From positions 1 through 64,000 of the forward strand of contig MU405304.1 of NCBI GenBank assembly GCA_022836615.1: DNA of 64,000 bases, read 5' to 3'. A program made the translations under genes and the position numbers. Shown piece by piece: positions 11,181-22,727 of the stretch. Under the pieces are notes generated by a model, which was not told the DNA's origin, did no database searches, and saw only the letters and a program-made list of their open reading frames with translations. The first letter of the stretch is position 1; every line of letters begins with the position of its first letter. This stretch comes from Annulohypoxylon bovei var. microspora. Lineage: Eukaryota > Ascomycota > Sordariomycetes > Xylariales > Hypoxylaceae.

Positions 11181-12970
11181 ATGACGGAAATAGAAACATT
11201 AATCTTATACTCCTTCAAGTCTTTCAAATATCTCATCTCTATACCGGTAGTAGGACTCATCTTTTACCTCATCCAAAATGAAATCATACGGTATCGTAGT
11301 AGGATAAAGAACCTACCTGGTCCTCGCGGGTGGCCTGTCGTCGGGAATCTCTTCCAAGTACATGCGAAAACTCAAGGTGTTCCATATTCAACTCTCACTA
11401 ACGCCTCAATAGCATCGTGATGCAATCCCCGCCGAAACCTACCGAAGATGGTCTCTCAAATACGGCCCCGTGTTCCAAATCCAGCTGGGCAACACAACCG
11501 CCGTCGTCATCAACTCGGCGCAGGCGGCCAAGCAGCTCTTCTTAGGACAGAGCCACGCGACGAACTCACGGCCGACCTTCTACGTGTTCCACAAGAAGGT
11601 CAGCAAGGCCGTCACATCGATCGGCACCTCGCCCTGGGACGACAGCTGCAAGCGGCGGCGGAAGCTGGCCGCGGGCGCGCTCAACCGGTCGCGCGTCGAC
11701 GCCTACGCGCCGATCCTGAACCTCGAGGCCCGCGAGTTCCTCAAGGACCTGTATTCGGCGTGCCGCGACGGCGCCGTCGAGATCGACTTCCGGCCCGCCG
11801 TCCGGCGGTTCTCGCTGAGCCTGAGCCTGACGCTGAACTACGGGACCCGCGTGTCGAGCGTCAAGTCGCTGACCGACGACCCCCTGCTGTCGGAGATTAT
11901 TTACGTCGAGGGCGAGATATCGAAGCTTCGCGACACGGGCAAGAATTACGCTAATTACATCCCGCTGCTCCGGTACTGGGGGCCGGTTTCTGAATTCATG
12001 GGGCTGAATGCTCAGCCCAAGGGACATGCGGCGGATATTGGCCGCAGGCGATTTGAGTACAATAATAATCTGCTAGAGAAGTTGAGGGATGAGGTGCAGA
12101 AGGGCGAGGATAAGCCGTGCATTCAGGGGGCGGTTCTGCGAGATCCGGAGTCGGCGACGTTGACGAAGGAGGAACTCATTAGTGTCAGCTTGAGCATGAT
12201 GGCGGTATGTCTTCCTCTATCCCCGCTTATAACTTGTTATTACGTCACGGCGACTTATACGTAGATCTAGGGCGCCGATTCTAACCAGCCTACACTCGCT
12301 TGGGCCTGTCTGCTTCTCGCCCACCGACCAGACATACAGGAAAAAACATATTCTGCCATTCGAGATGCGGGGATACTCGGACATCCATCTAATGCTTATG
12401 CCTCCACGAAGGTCGAGTACATCGACGCATTAACGAAAGAGATTTCACGTTATTTCGTGGTGTTAAAACTGGCTCTCCCGAAGGCGACGTATACGAATGT
12501 GCCGTGGGAAAATTCCACTATTCCAGCCAACACAGTTGTGTTCTTGAACTCTTGGGCATGCAATCGAGGTACGTTTCTTACAGGTGCATTGGAGAAGCAA
12601 GTTGAAAGTTCCCATTTGCGCTAATTTGGCCCCTTTAGATCCGGAGTTGTTTTCCGAGCCGGACACATTCGCCCCTGAACGCTGGCTGCCGTCCTCTTCG
12701 AATCCACACGCCCACCAGTATGCATTTGGAATTGGTGGGCGCATGTGTGTAGCGTCACATCTGGCTCATAATGCATTGTATACAGTCTTTCTGCACCTGA
12801 TCGCGCATTTTCGCATCTTACCGGCTGAAGGTGAGACGATTGACGCAATCGACCCGATTAACGGGCTACAAGGAAGATCGTTTGTTGGCACGCCGCGGGG
12901 GTGGCGTGCTAGATTTGTGCCCAGAGAGGGAGAGAAGCTCGCTGCTTGGTTAGATCTTCCGAGTGGCTAA
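11181..12970 (+). CDS. Cytochrome P450, CYP504-like
   Basis: Four exons, 11181..11357, 11413..12204, 12271..12568 and 12639..12970, give 532 aa. An N-terminal hydrophobic helix is followed by the proline hinge LPGPRGWPVVGN. The I-helix is AGADSNQPTLAW, the ExxR motif is E380-I-S-R383, the PERW motif is present, and the heme loop is FGIGGRMCVA with C459. The overall pattern resembles fungal phenylacetate 2-hydroxylase (CYP504), which feeds homogentisate breakdown; substrate assignment is inference. The usual Gly two residues after the heme Cys is Ala here. Exon 2 is markedly GC-rich compared with its neighbours. Introns are 55, 66 and 70 nt. Confidence 0.85.
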
Positions 12971-13174
12971 TGGTAAGTTTAGAAGCGTTGGAGGCCCAAA
13001 ACATAGGTATGTGTAAATTTAGATGAGTTCTACTTAGACTAATATAGGTACCTAGTTCATATCTATGTTGAAGCGATCAGCCATGCCGGTGATTCTAGAT
13101 AGTCATCTAGCAAACAAAGAGTCTTGTCGCTAGACTAGGTAATCTAGGAAGACCCGCCCTGATTTTAGGGTCTA

Positions 13175-14192
13175 CTAATAAGTAGAGGGTACAATGCCCA
13201 TACGTCCTCCGTCGGTTAAAAGTACATTTCCGTTGAGGTAGGCGCCAGCTCTGCTCACCAAGAACAGGATCGCGCCGGCCATGTCTTCCGGATCTCCGAG
13301 TCTTTGTTCGGGAATGAACTTCTTGTCGTTCTGCAATTTTTCTATCCCGACTGTCATGTCGCTGGGATAGACTGCGGTTTATGTGTTAGTGTACTGGATG
13401 TTGATTGTAGTTATTAGATGAGACTTACATCCAGGGGCTATGACGTTGGATCGGATGTTGAATGGCACGAGACTGGTTGCGAATTGTTTCATCATATGGG
13501 TGACAGCAGCCTTAGATGGCGCGTACGCGTATCCAGAGACTGGATACCGCACGAAGGCTCCCATACTAGTCGTGGCAATGACTTGGCTTCTCTGTTTGAG
13601 GCCGCACTTGTTACCCGCGTCAAGAAGCTCCAGGAACGCGGCTACGGTGTTGAACACCCCCGTAGCATTCACAGCGAACGTATCGGTGAACTCAGCGGGA
13701 TCGAGTCCGAGTAGATGATCCCGGAACTTGGAGATACTAGTTTCGGAAAGCATTGCGGGAGCGTTAGGGCCTGATCTGCCCGAGTTTGCAATAACTACGT
13801 TGACGTAGCCCACTTCTGATTTGATCTCTGCAACGGCTCGCTCAAGATCAGCTTTGCTTGTGACATCACCTTGTATTGGACGGATATTTCCATGTTTCTA
13901 TACATTTACATATTAGCGACTTATTCCAATATGGACTGCTTAGCGAAACTTCTTACAGCGTTATTTGCGGCTTTCTCTAGAACCTCCTTACGACGGCCGA
14001 TGATGTAAACAATCGCACCATTGCTCTCTAGAGCTTGTGTCATCATCAAACCAATACCTGCGTTGGACGGTCAATCGATGCTCATGTTAGTTTCTTAGGA
14101 AAGGCTAAAATACCGATTCCCCCTCCAGTAATGACAACGACCAGACCTTTGACTCCGAAGAGGTCATTAGGTTCTACTGAAGGTGACGCCAT
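13175..14192 (-). CDS. Short-chain dehydrogenase/reductase
   Basis: Exons 14192..14114, 14057..13957, 13897..13429 and 13371..13175 give 281 aa. It is a classical SDR with a Rossmann fold: TGGGIGIG at residues 22-29 binds NAD(P)H, I-A-N-S-G stands in the NNAG position, S171 is the likely catalytic serine, and Y185-x-x-x-K189 completes the active site. The end (N-G-N-V-L-L-T-D-G-G) is typical. No signal peptide, so probably cytosolic. It is convergent with the CYP504-like P450, 204 bp away. Substrate unknown. Confidence 0.88.
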
Positions 14193-15185
14193 TTTCTAGG
14201 CTGAGGGATTCTATTTCGAATCTGAAGATGATGGAGGTGAGGTATTTTATAGTCATACAAGTAAGAGAGCCCTTAAATATACCTATTGCTTGGCTACTAA
14301 GGTAAGTAAAGATCGAACCTCATCACCGGATATAGCTTGAATATGAAGCCGAATGTCTGCGCATTAGTAATTCCATCAGTACCTACGCATTTTCTTGGGC
14401 ACTAATGTTTCGTGTGGCCACATTACGCTGACTGAAGTCACGTCTGTATCCCCTTAACTAGCAATTACAGGCCTAAGATGTACAGTACACCTAAGCACAG
14501 GTACCAGCCTACCGAGACCTACGAGACTCGAGGCAGCTCAATTCTGATTGGCTGGTGGTATCTCAAAGACAGTTAAAAGGTATTCTAGTACTTCTTAACA
14601 ACTGTGTGTAGGGAGCTGCTAGTTAAGGGGATAGCATTATGACATTCTTCAGGCAGGAAGGACGGCAGACGGGTGACGGGGTTAACGGAGTACCCCGATA
14701 TTGTCCGAAACTGCACGTGAGCTAAGTTTCACTTCATGAAAGTAATCCATTAGATCAATATCGTTTTAGGAATTTATAGTATGAATCACTTAGATGCATA
14801 TCTTGATATCTCCCCTTTCCCAAGAAAGATCCACCAAAGTCTGAACACTCAACATCCGAAAAGGGAAGTTAGCAAGTCTTGATACGAAGACCAACACACT
14901 AGACATCTCGGGTATAACAACTGAAGATTTCCCATCTATCACTTCAATGATACCCCGCAGCAAAGCAGCATAATGTCGATCCCAGCAGGTCCATGGCGGT
15001 CGGAATGCGACGCCAGATCAAGGTGGCGGACGATGTTACGATACGACTAACAAACCTGAATAGCCACGACTACCCGGAACCTGGGCGAGATGGCACTTAA
15101 TTACAGAGATTCGGCTATTTATCTCTATGGATCTCGTTTTCTCGCGTACCTGAGCCGATTGATGGTGTTTACTCACTGATGCATC
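14193..15185. other. Divergent intergenic region of the SDR and DUF5695 genes
   Basis: About 1 kb between two divergently transcribed genes; presumably carries both promoters. No RNA gene or coding piece recognised. Confidence 0.45.
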
Positions 15186-17995
15186 ATGTTTCGCCACGGG
15201 AGAACGATCTTTAGTTGCCTCTGCATTTTATCTTCACTCCTTTGGAGTGTCGCATGCCAGAGTGACGATCTGGGTGTTAAGAATGGCTATATCACCATTA
15301 AAACAACAAACTTTAACGCCAAGATAGTTCGCGACGCGCAAGTCCTTGCATCGCTAACTCCGGCCGGCGATACATTCGACTTTCTGCCCTTTGACTTGAT
15401 ATCGGCCCGGGCCGGGAATGGTCAGTATCACTGGGGCGACATCACGTTCCGGTACCGCGAAGGCAGCAGCGGCGCCTGGATCGACGGTGACTCCTCTTCG
15501 ACTCGGAAGCCCGTGACCTCTGTCAAAACCGGAACAAGTGTTTTAGCCGCCTCTAACCTAAAGCCAACTCTTTCGACCCTGGGGCCCCTCAACGTAACGC
15601 GCGAATGGCTCGAGATTTCCGGAGACCTAGGTCTACGCTTCACGATTGGAAACTCGGGGAACTCTCCCGTGGAGATAGGAAGCCTCGGTTTCCCGGCTGA
15701 GTTTAACAGTATCTTCACGAACCGCGCCGCGACCGACACGCAGCGGCTATGCTCGCTGTCCGATCCGTATATCGGCATGCACGCGGGCTACATCCGCGTG
15801 AGCCCCGTGCGTGGGACTGGCGCAGCTCTAGTCGTGACGCCTCTTGGGGATACTCCGCTAGAAGCGTATCGCAATTTGAATGAGCCTTCTTACGCAGCCA
15901 CAGCTTACGGTAGCCAGACCTTTGAAGGATTCTACGAATGGCAGGTCCTGAGCCGGGCCTGGGCCGAAAACGAGTGGGCAGATGTGCAACCGTGGAATGC
16001 GCCCTCGTCTAAGACTCTTCAGCCAGGCCAGATGTTGCAATTCGGCGTGCGATTCTCAGTGGCTAAGGGCGGCGTTCGCGAAATCGATGCTACGGTGCAG
16101 AAGACAGACACCCCAGTGGCGTTCGGTGTGCCAGGGTATATCATCCCGCGGGGAGCGACGGCGCAGCTTTTTCTGCAAGCCAATTCTAGCGCGATTTCGT
16201 TCTCGAGCGATCCCGTTGAGTCACTAGCTTTTAGTCAGCTATCCGAAGGATCGTACGGCATAACGCCGTCTCCGACTTTCTGGGGCCGCTCGAGGCTGAC
16301 GATCGATTATGAGGATGGGAAGACCCAGACTATCCATTACTACGTGACGAAAACCGGCGCAGAAACCTTGGCGGACATGGGGAATTTCCTCACGACCGAG
16401 CAGTGGTTCAACGATACCTCAGACCCCTTTAATCGAGCGCCTTCGGTCATGACCTACGACTACGAGGCCCGCTCCATCGTGACGCAGGACCCGCGCGTCT
16501 GGATATCGGGCCTCAGCGACGAAGGCGGCGTCGGCGCGTACCTAGCCGCCGTCACGAAACAGGCGATCCAGCCCGACGCCGAGGAAGTGTCCAAGCTCGA
16601 GACGTTCATCGACAAGGTGCTTTGGGGCACAATTCAAACGTCAGATTTCGCCGTGCGCAAGAGCATCTTCTACTACGAACCCTCGGCACTTCCGAAGTAC
16701 GTGTATAGCTCGAGCATCGACTGGACGAGCTGGACGTCCTGGGACGAGGACGACGCTTACGCGATCGATCGCGCGTACGACTACGTCCATGTTGCGGCGG
16801 CGTATTGGTCGCTGTACCGCGTCGCGCGGGCCTATCCCGAGATGGTGAAGAGCCATGATTGGGAGTGGTATCTCAACCAGTCGTACAGCACCGTGATACG
16901 TGGGATGCAGTCCGATGTTGGATATAACCGGCTCGGGCTGATGGGCGAGACGGTTTTCGGCGAGATCCTTGCCGATCTGACGCGCGAGGGTTTGACGTCG
17001 CAAGCTAGCACATTGACTCAGTCTATGAAATCTCGGGCGGTGGAGTGGGATAGTGAGGAAGTTCCCTACGGAAGTGAGCAGGCGTGGGATTCGACCGGCC
17101 AGGAGGGTGTCTATTACTGGTCCAAGTAAGTGTTCGGCCTCACAATATCAGATTCTTTCTTACGTTGAGTTTGACAAGATACTTCGGCTTCGCAAACACA
17201 TCAACCAAGACAGTAAACAGCGTGTTAGGTTACACACCAACAGTCCCCCACTGGGGCTGGAACGGCAACGCACGCAGGTACTGGGATAACATGTGAGTCT
17301 TTCATCCCTTCCATCCCTTCCCAATCTCACACAACCCCCACAGCTACGGCGGCAAACTCAAGCGCATCGAGCGGCAAATCCACCACTACGGATCGGGCCT
17401 CAACGCGCTGGTCCTCCTGTCCGCCTTCCGCAGCGACCCCTCCGACACGTACCTGCTGCAAGTGGGGTACGGCGGGACCAGCGGCCCTTTGTCGAACATC
17501 AACGAAGCCGGCTTCGCCTCCGCGTCCTTCCACTCCTTCCCCGACACCCTGAAGTGGGACGGGTACAGCGGGGACTACGGCCCCGGGTTCTTGGGCATGG
17601 CGCTCGGGTCGGGGACGTACGTCGCGCAGCACCAGACCTTCGGCCTGCTCGCCTACGGCGGCGTGCTGTCGTCGGAGAGCGGGGGGAGGGTCAGTGTGCA
17701 GACGAACGGGCCCGTGACCCAGCGCTTCTTCATCGGGCCTTTGGGTCTGACGGTTACTGTCGACGCGGGCAGCATACGGAGTTTCAGCTACGACGGCTCG
17801 TCCGGCGCTGTTTCTGTCGCGTTAACGCAGTCGGCTGGCTCACTTAAGGCTGCGGCCGCCGTGCTGTGGGTCGAGACGAATGGGAAGTCGGGGGCGTACA
17901 GAGTCTCGGGTTCTGAAGCACGCCAAGAGCGCTCGGGATGGCGGATCCCGCTTACGGCTAGTGGTGATGTGATTGTTGAGTTGGCTTGGGGTTAA
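15186..17995 (+). CDS. Secreted DUF5695-family protein, probable carbohydrate-active enzyme
   Basis: Exons 15186..17125, 17179..17292 and 17344..17995 give 901 aa. A signal peptide is clear (hydrophobic residues about 8-23, then A-C-Q-S). The rest resembles the DUF5695 family of bacteria and fungi: an N-terminal beta-rich half (residues about 30-390) and a C-terminal helical half with aromatic motifs (YDYEAR, DWTSWTSWDEDDAY, PHWGWNGNARRYWD), compatible with a six-hairpin (alpha/alpha)6 glycosidase fold. Activity is not established here; acidic residues in the DEDD segment are candidate catalytic residues. Codon use is GC-rich. Introns are 53 and 51 nt. Confidence 0.75.
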
Positions 17996-18373
17996 GCGAA
18001 TGCTGATAACTTATATACAGTATTTCTCACCCCTGTGTTCAATGCATAGCCGTCGAATGGGAATGTTCTACAATATGTAAATTTAACAGTGAAGTCAGAG
18101 TAAACTTTGCATTCGAAACAATGTTGTTGTTGTATAAAGTGAGGTAGTTAGTGCAGCTGAATCACCAGTTGAGTGGACGGCGTTTTAATTGTTAGGGGGC
18201 TTGCTTACATCAGCTAAAAGCTGTGGGGTATCAGGCACATATGTAGCACTATAACCCTATGCGTTCTGATTGACATACAGATCATTCCATCCACGTCTAT
18301 TAACAGCGCCTTTTTCTGCGTCTAACGTACAGTGGTATCAGCTAGCCGTGTTCATATCTTGACTCCTTTTTCT
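17996..18373. other. Convergent 3' intergenic region
   Basis: Between the DUF5695 gene and CCT6, tail to tail. Presumably 3' UTRs; nothing else seen. Confidence 0.5.
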
Positions 18374-20305
18374 TTACTCTTCAGGGCCATCCATGCCAGG
18401 TCCCGGTCCACCTTGTCGTCCCATCTGGCGAGCCTTAAGCATCTCATCACAGAGCAGTAGATTCGAGGCGATGCTCGACGAAGAAGCAACACAATTTCTC
18501 AACACTCTGAACGAGTCAAACACACCCTCCAATGTAGGGTCCATAGGTTGACCAGAAATCAGATCTAGGCCCACAACATTGCCCTCCGCTTGCTCATCTT
18601 GGAGCGAAGCAACTGCGAGAGTGTTAGTATAAGCATGCTAAGGTGTGGAGAATGGAAAATAGAACTTACGTGCGTCCTGGATATCATGACCAGCATTTGC
18701 AGCAAGGGTCTTGGGGATGATCAAAAGCGCATCGGCGAATGCGTCGACACCCCACTTGGCCTTGCCCTTGACCGTCTTCTTGAAAGCGTCGCTCTTGAGG
18801 TGAGCCGCGCAAGCAACCTGGTAGGCGCCACCGCCAGGAACCACGCTCTTGTCCACGATCATGTTGTACACACTTCGTAGGCCATCACGGACAGCGTCCG
18901 TAATCTGAGTGATTGTGTGGGCATTTGGGCCCTTGATCATCAGCGTCACGGACTTGGGATCCTTCACATCCTCGATGAAAGTGTACTTCTCTTCGCCCAG
19001 TTGCTGTTCATACACTAAGCCAGCCCAACCAAGCACATCCGGAGTCAGGTCCTCTACACTGTTTTGCGCGACACCACCACAGATGAGCTGTAGTCTCTCC
19101 ATGTTTCTTCTCTTGGCTCTCCGCAGAGCAAAGATCCCGTTCTTGGCTAACACATCTAGGGAAAGCGGGTCGATACCCTTCTGGTTGACGACAACAAAGC
19201 TCTTCTTAGGATCATTCCCGCAGACTTCCTTCTTGAGATCCACAACCTTCTTCAGCTTGGCATCAACGAATCGGCGCTCGCTCTCTACTAGCTTGTCGCG
19301 CTGGTCGGCGCTGGAGTAGAAGAAGCTCGAGTTAACTTCCGACTTCTCGTATTCCAGACTGACGTTCATGGTCAAGATGAAAGCGTTCTCGAGTCTCTTG
19401 GGCATATCCGGGTGTCGAGCGCCGTGGTCCAGCGCTAAGCCGCGAATGAGTTGGGTATCTGAGGCGGTACGGTGTTGCATCTTCATAATCTCTACCATGT
19501 GTAGATCCGGCTTCGAGGGTGCTTGATAAATAGCTAGAACGGCGTCGACAATGTCGGGAGTCAACTTCTTAGCAAGGCTCGAGTTGAGTTTGGTAGATAG
19601 TGACGTTCGGGCGACGGATAGGAGCAGTTCCCTGTCGACCTCTTTAGGCAATTTGAAGGTATCCAAGAACTATAGCAGCGAGTAAGGATATAAATTTCTC
19701 CCAAGAGGTATGGACAACTTACCTTCAAAGATTCTACCTTCGCAATCTCAAAACCTTCTGTTATAATACGAGGATGCAGTCCTTCTGAGATATACCTGTC
19801 CGCCTGCTTCAGAAGCTCTCCTACTAGCAGGACTACAGATGTTGTACCATCTCCACAAATATCGTCCTGTGCGGTGGCAGCTCTTGCGATCATGACGGCG
19901 GTAGGGTTCTGTATTTGCATCTCCCTTAATAAGACGTTTCCATCCTTGGTCAGTTTGATCTATTGGGTAAGGGTTAGTTCGGAGTCGCATATATCACATC
20001 GTATCGTGGGGTTTATAGTTCGTACCTGTCCAGAGCCATCGACAAGCCTGCGAGAGACGTTAACAACTCTCTTTTACATGAGATAGATTTCCTAGGAGGA
20101 TATACTTACATCTTAATGGTCCCAAGAGGACCTAAGTTGGACTTGAGAACATCCTGCAGGCCTTCACCGGCGCTAATGTTGACTCGAAGAGCTTCACCCC
20201 GCCGCTTGCCTAGACGTCAATATCATGATGTTTCAGGAAAGAAGTAAGGGTTGTTAAACGTACCCGAGACTCGGCTTTAGGATTCAGAAGCTGAGCAGCA
20301 GACAT
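18374..20305 (-). CDS. CCT6: T-complex chaperonin CCT/TRiC zeta subunit
   Basis: Six exons, 20305..20264, 20204..20110, 20047..20026, 19959..19723, 19669..18670 and 18612..18374, give 544 aa, the usual length of the zeta subunit. It folds actin, tubulin and WD proteins in the cytosol as one of eight ring subunits. Group II chaperonin hallmarks are visible: K-S-N-L-G-P-L-G-T-I-K-M, KLTKDGNVLL, GDGTTSVVLLVGELL, and V-P-G-G-G-A-Y-Q in the equatorial domain. Exon 3 is only 22 nt. The first intron acceptor was set at GCAAG so that S-R-R-R-G-E-A is read, as in other CCT6 proteins. An essential housekeeping gene beside a decayed F-box gene. Confidence 0.95.
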
Positions 20306-20736
20306 TATGATCGGAAGATATAGTAGTTGCCGCGAGAGTACGTAGTGTTTTGTGGGAAATTGTTGTTGTCGAGGGGCACAAACACTTGCACTTCGTTATT
20401 GGGAATAGGAAGCTTCAAAGTGGGTCCCGAACCACCTTCAACTTTTTTTCTGCAGCCTTACTGCGAAAGTACAAGGTACCCCCAAATGTGGGGAATAATC
20501 CGATAATCTTGATTGACAGTCCGACAATAGTTTGTCAGCTATCATCATAGTTATCGGTGCACAGACCCACCTAATAGTAATCAATGCCCTTACATAATCA
20601 ACCCCTTTTTTTCCTTTATAAAACGGATAGAGCTGTCTATCTGAACTAATAATATTTATTTTTTATCAACGCAACAGGTTCTACCACTTTCCTCATTGCC
20701 CACTCATGACTTATTTCATGATCGCATAAGTCTAAC
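20306..20736. other. Divergent intergenic region of CCT6 and the F-box pseudogene
   Basis: Presumed promoter of CCT6. The open frame at 20350-20550 has no recognisable content. Confidence 0.45.
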
Positions 20737-22727
20737 ATGGTCTCGCCGATTGCCAATCTGGTACCAGAAATCCTGCTGAAAATCTTCGAATGGCTCTCTC
20801 GGGATGACCGGCACGAATAAAGTCACGGTGGTTTCGAATAAAGTCACGGTGATCCACCCACCTTATACCTAGTACAGCTTAGTAGTATGGATACTTTTCT
20901 TGCAGTACAACATTCGTACAAAACGAAGTACTTTTTCTACTCAATGCCGTTTATTATTAGGTATGTATCGTTGACCTTGCTGTCGCCCCCCAACAGCCCT
21001 TGCTGAACTTTTTGCCGCTGCCGCCGCCGTCATAGAAAAGGAGATTAGCCTTGGGAAGCAACGCCGTCAACGCCGAATCAGGCGGCTTTAGCAGCGGCGA
21101 GCTCCGGAATAACCTCATCTAAGTTGTCCTAAAATCTAATGTTTTAATAACTTAACAAGGTCATAAATAGGTTCATTAGATAGCTTAATAATAGGGCTTT
21201 TAAATTATTATATTAGGTTTATTAATTTCTGAGGAAAAGTCCACGTTATCGTCGATAAAAAGTAAGAGGCTATTTAAATTAATTATAATGCATTATCAAA
21301 TAGAAAGAGTACTTAAATTTGTATGAGAGTTTGTATTATAAAACTAGTACCCACCTTATCAAGCTATGTTAGGTATAAGTAGGGTGGGTCACCGTGACTT
21401 TATTCGAAACCACCGTGACTTTATTCGTGCCGGGGATGACGATGAGACGCTTCTCCCCTCTATTCTATGCTGCAGAAAGTGGCGGCCTCTAGCACTGTCC
21501 ATCTTATATGGCGATGTTGTTTTGATCCAAAAACGCCTCGCAAAGTTCGTGGAAAACTGTACGGACCATGAGATCCGTTCACTCACATTGCGGCTGGATT
21601 TTATTCCCATTAAAACCCCTATGATCCATCTGAAGCCAAGCAAACGGCCGAATCTAGCCTGGAAGCATCGAGACAGCTCCCCCTATGGATTCTGAGAACG
21701 AGGCCTACATCCTTATCTATTTTAGTCAACTTCCCGTTTCCGTTTACGGCCTCGCAAGAGATCTACTCCATTCTAGATCACTTGCCTACCTATTGTGTAA
21801 GCCTAGAAATCGATGTGAGATATGGCAGCTCAATCCCGAATTTTACTGCAGATTTGCAAGACCATTTACACTTGTTCGACTCTATCCGTGTTACCCTACC
21901 TCGATTACAGCACCTACGCCTGCGTCTTCCACTAACCTGCCCTGCTATGTTCTCTGCTAAGCTGCCCGGTCAAAATGCGCCCTGTCAAGCCATCCACGCC
22001 CCAATGCTCAAAGCCTGCTTCATCAATCTCTCCCTGCGCCCACCCGGTCCCTACTCATCTCAAGGTGTCTGGGCGACTCCATGCAGCGACGACACTACCC
22101 GAATTCCCCATGTTGGGCTACTAGCTCAGCTGCCTCCTGCTCTTCCGCCAGTTCTCCCAGCTCTAAAGGACTTCGCTCGTCTTAATTCCACTAATCTTGA
22201 GAGGCTCTGGGTTATCGATGTTGAATCGCGAAATCCAACACTGCCGCATTCCTAGGCGGCCTGGGTGCGCCGCGACTTTATTCCAACATTAGCTTTCTCA
22301 TTCATGTAGCTAATATCGGCGGCTTTAGCTGTGCAGCTTGGTTAGCACGGGTTCCATCACAAATAAGCTTGAACAAGACACAAGATTGGCTGTCTTCACC
22401 AGAAATTTGGAGACATAGGCTGAAGGCAGCACCTGGATACAGACTACTTCTGGAGCCCGCCTGCCGATTACTATGTTACGGAAGCACCAAGACATGCGTA
22501 AGGCACTAACCAAAGTGCCTTTCCAGAATTGCAACGCACTCAATGATATGCTAGGGAGGAATGAGGGCGAGACGGGTGAAAAAATGCTTTCGGAAGGGCC
22601 TGGAGAGTTAACGCAAAGATGGGACCTGAATGAAACGACGCCTAGTGGCTGGAAGAGAGGCGAACATACTGCTTCACCCATGGTTCGAGCATCACGAGGT
22701 TCAAAAAGTAAACCATTTGTGAAATAG
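20737..22727 (+). pseudogene. F-box protein pseudogene
   Basis: The first 24 codons (20737..20808) begin MVSPIANLVPEILLKIFEWL, an F-box start. A 624-bp transposon then interrupts; after it (21441 on) the frame continues D-E-T-L-L-P-S-I-L-C-C-R-K-W, the rest of an F-box that would bind Skp1. The body resembles a large family of fungal F-box proteins (L-P-R-L-Q-H-L-R-L-R-L; R-R-D-F-I; T-P-S-G-W-K-R near the end). Other lesions: a frameshift near 21660 and in-frame stops at 22253 and about 22310, with further shifts to about 22700. It is not translatable as a whole. The insertion may have come first, or the gene may already have been failing. Confidence 0.75.
20809..21432. mobile_element. Non-autonomous hAT-like TIR element, 624 bp
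   Basis: Both ends start CGGCACGAATAAAGTCACGG and match perfectly for about 44 bp, then imperfectly to about 65 bp. Each end holds a tandem pair of GAATAAAGTCACGGTG, spaced 21 bp, which may be transposase binding sites. An 8-bp duplication GGGATGAC flanks it (20801-20808 and 21433-21440), the length made by hAT transposases. The interior is AT-rich with no transposase. Removal with one duplication copy restores the F-box frame. Confidence 0.88.

Noticed and set aside
11448..12027. Arg/Pro-rich frames on both strands over the second P450
   Set aside because: Shadows of the GC-rich P450 exon 2.
2551..17995. A complete secondary-metabolite gene cluster
   Set aside because: No synthase, dedicated regulator or toxin exporter is present among these genes.
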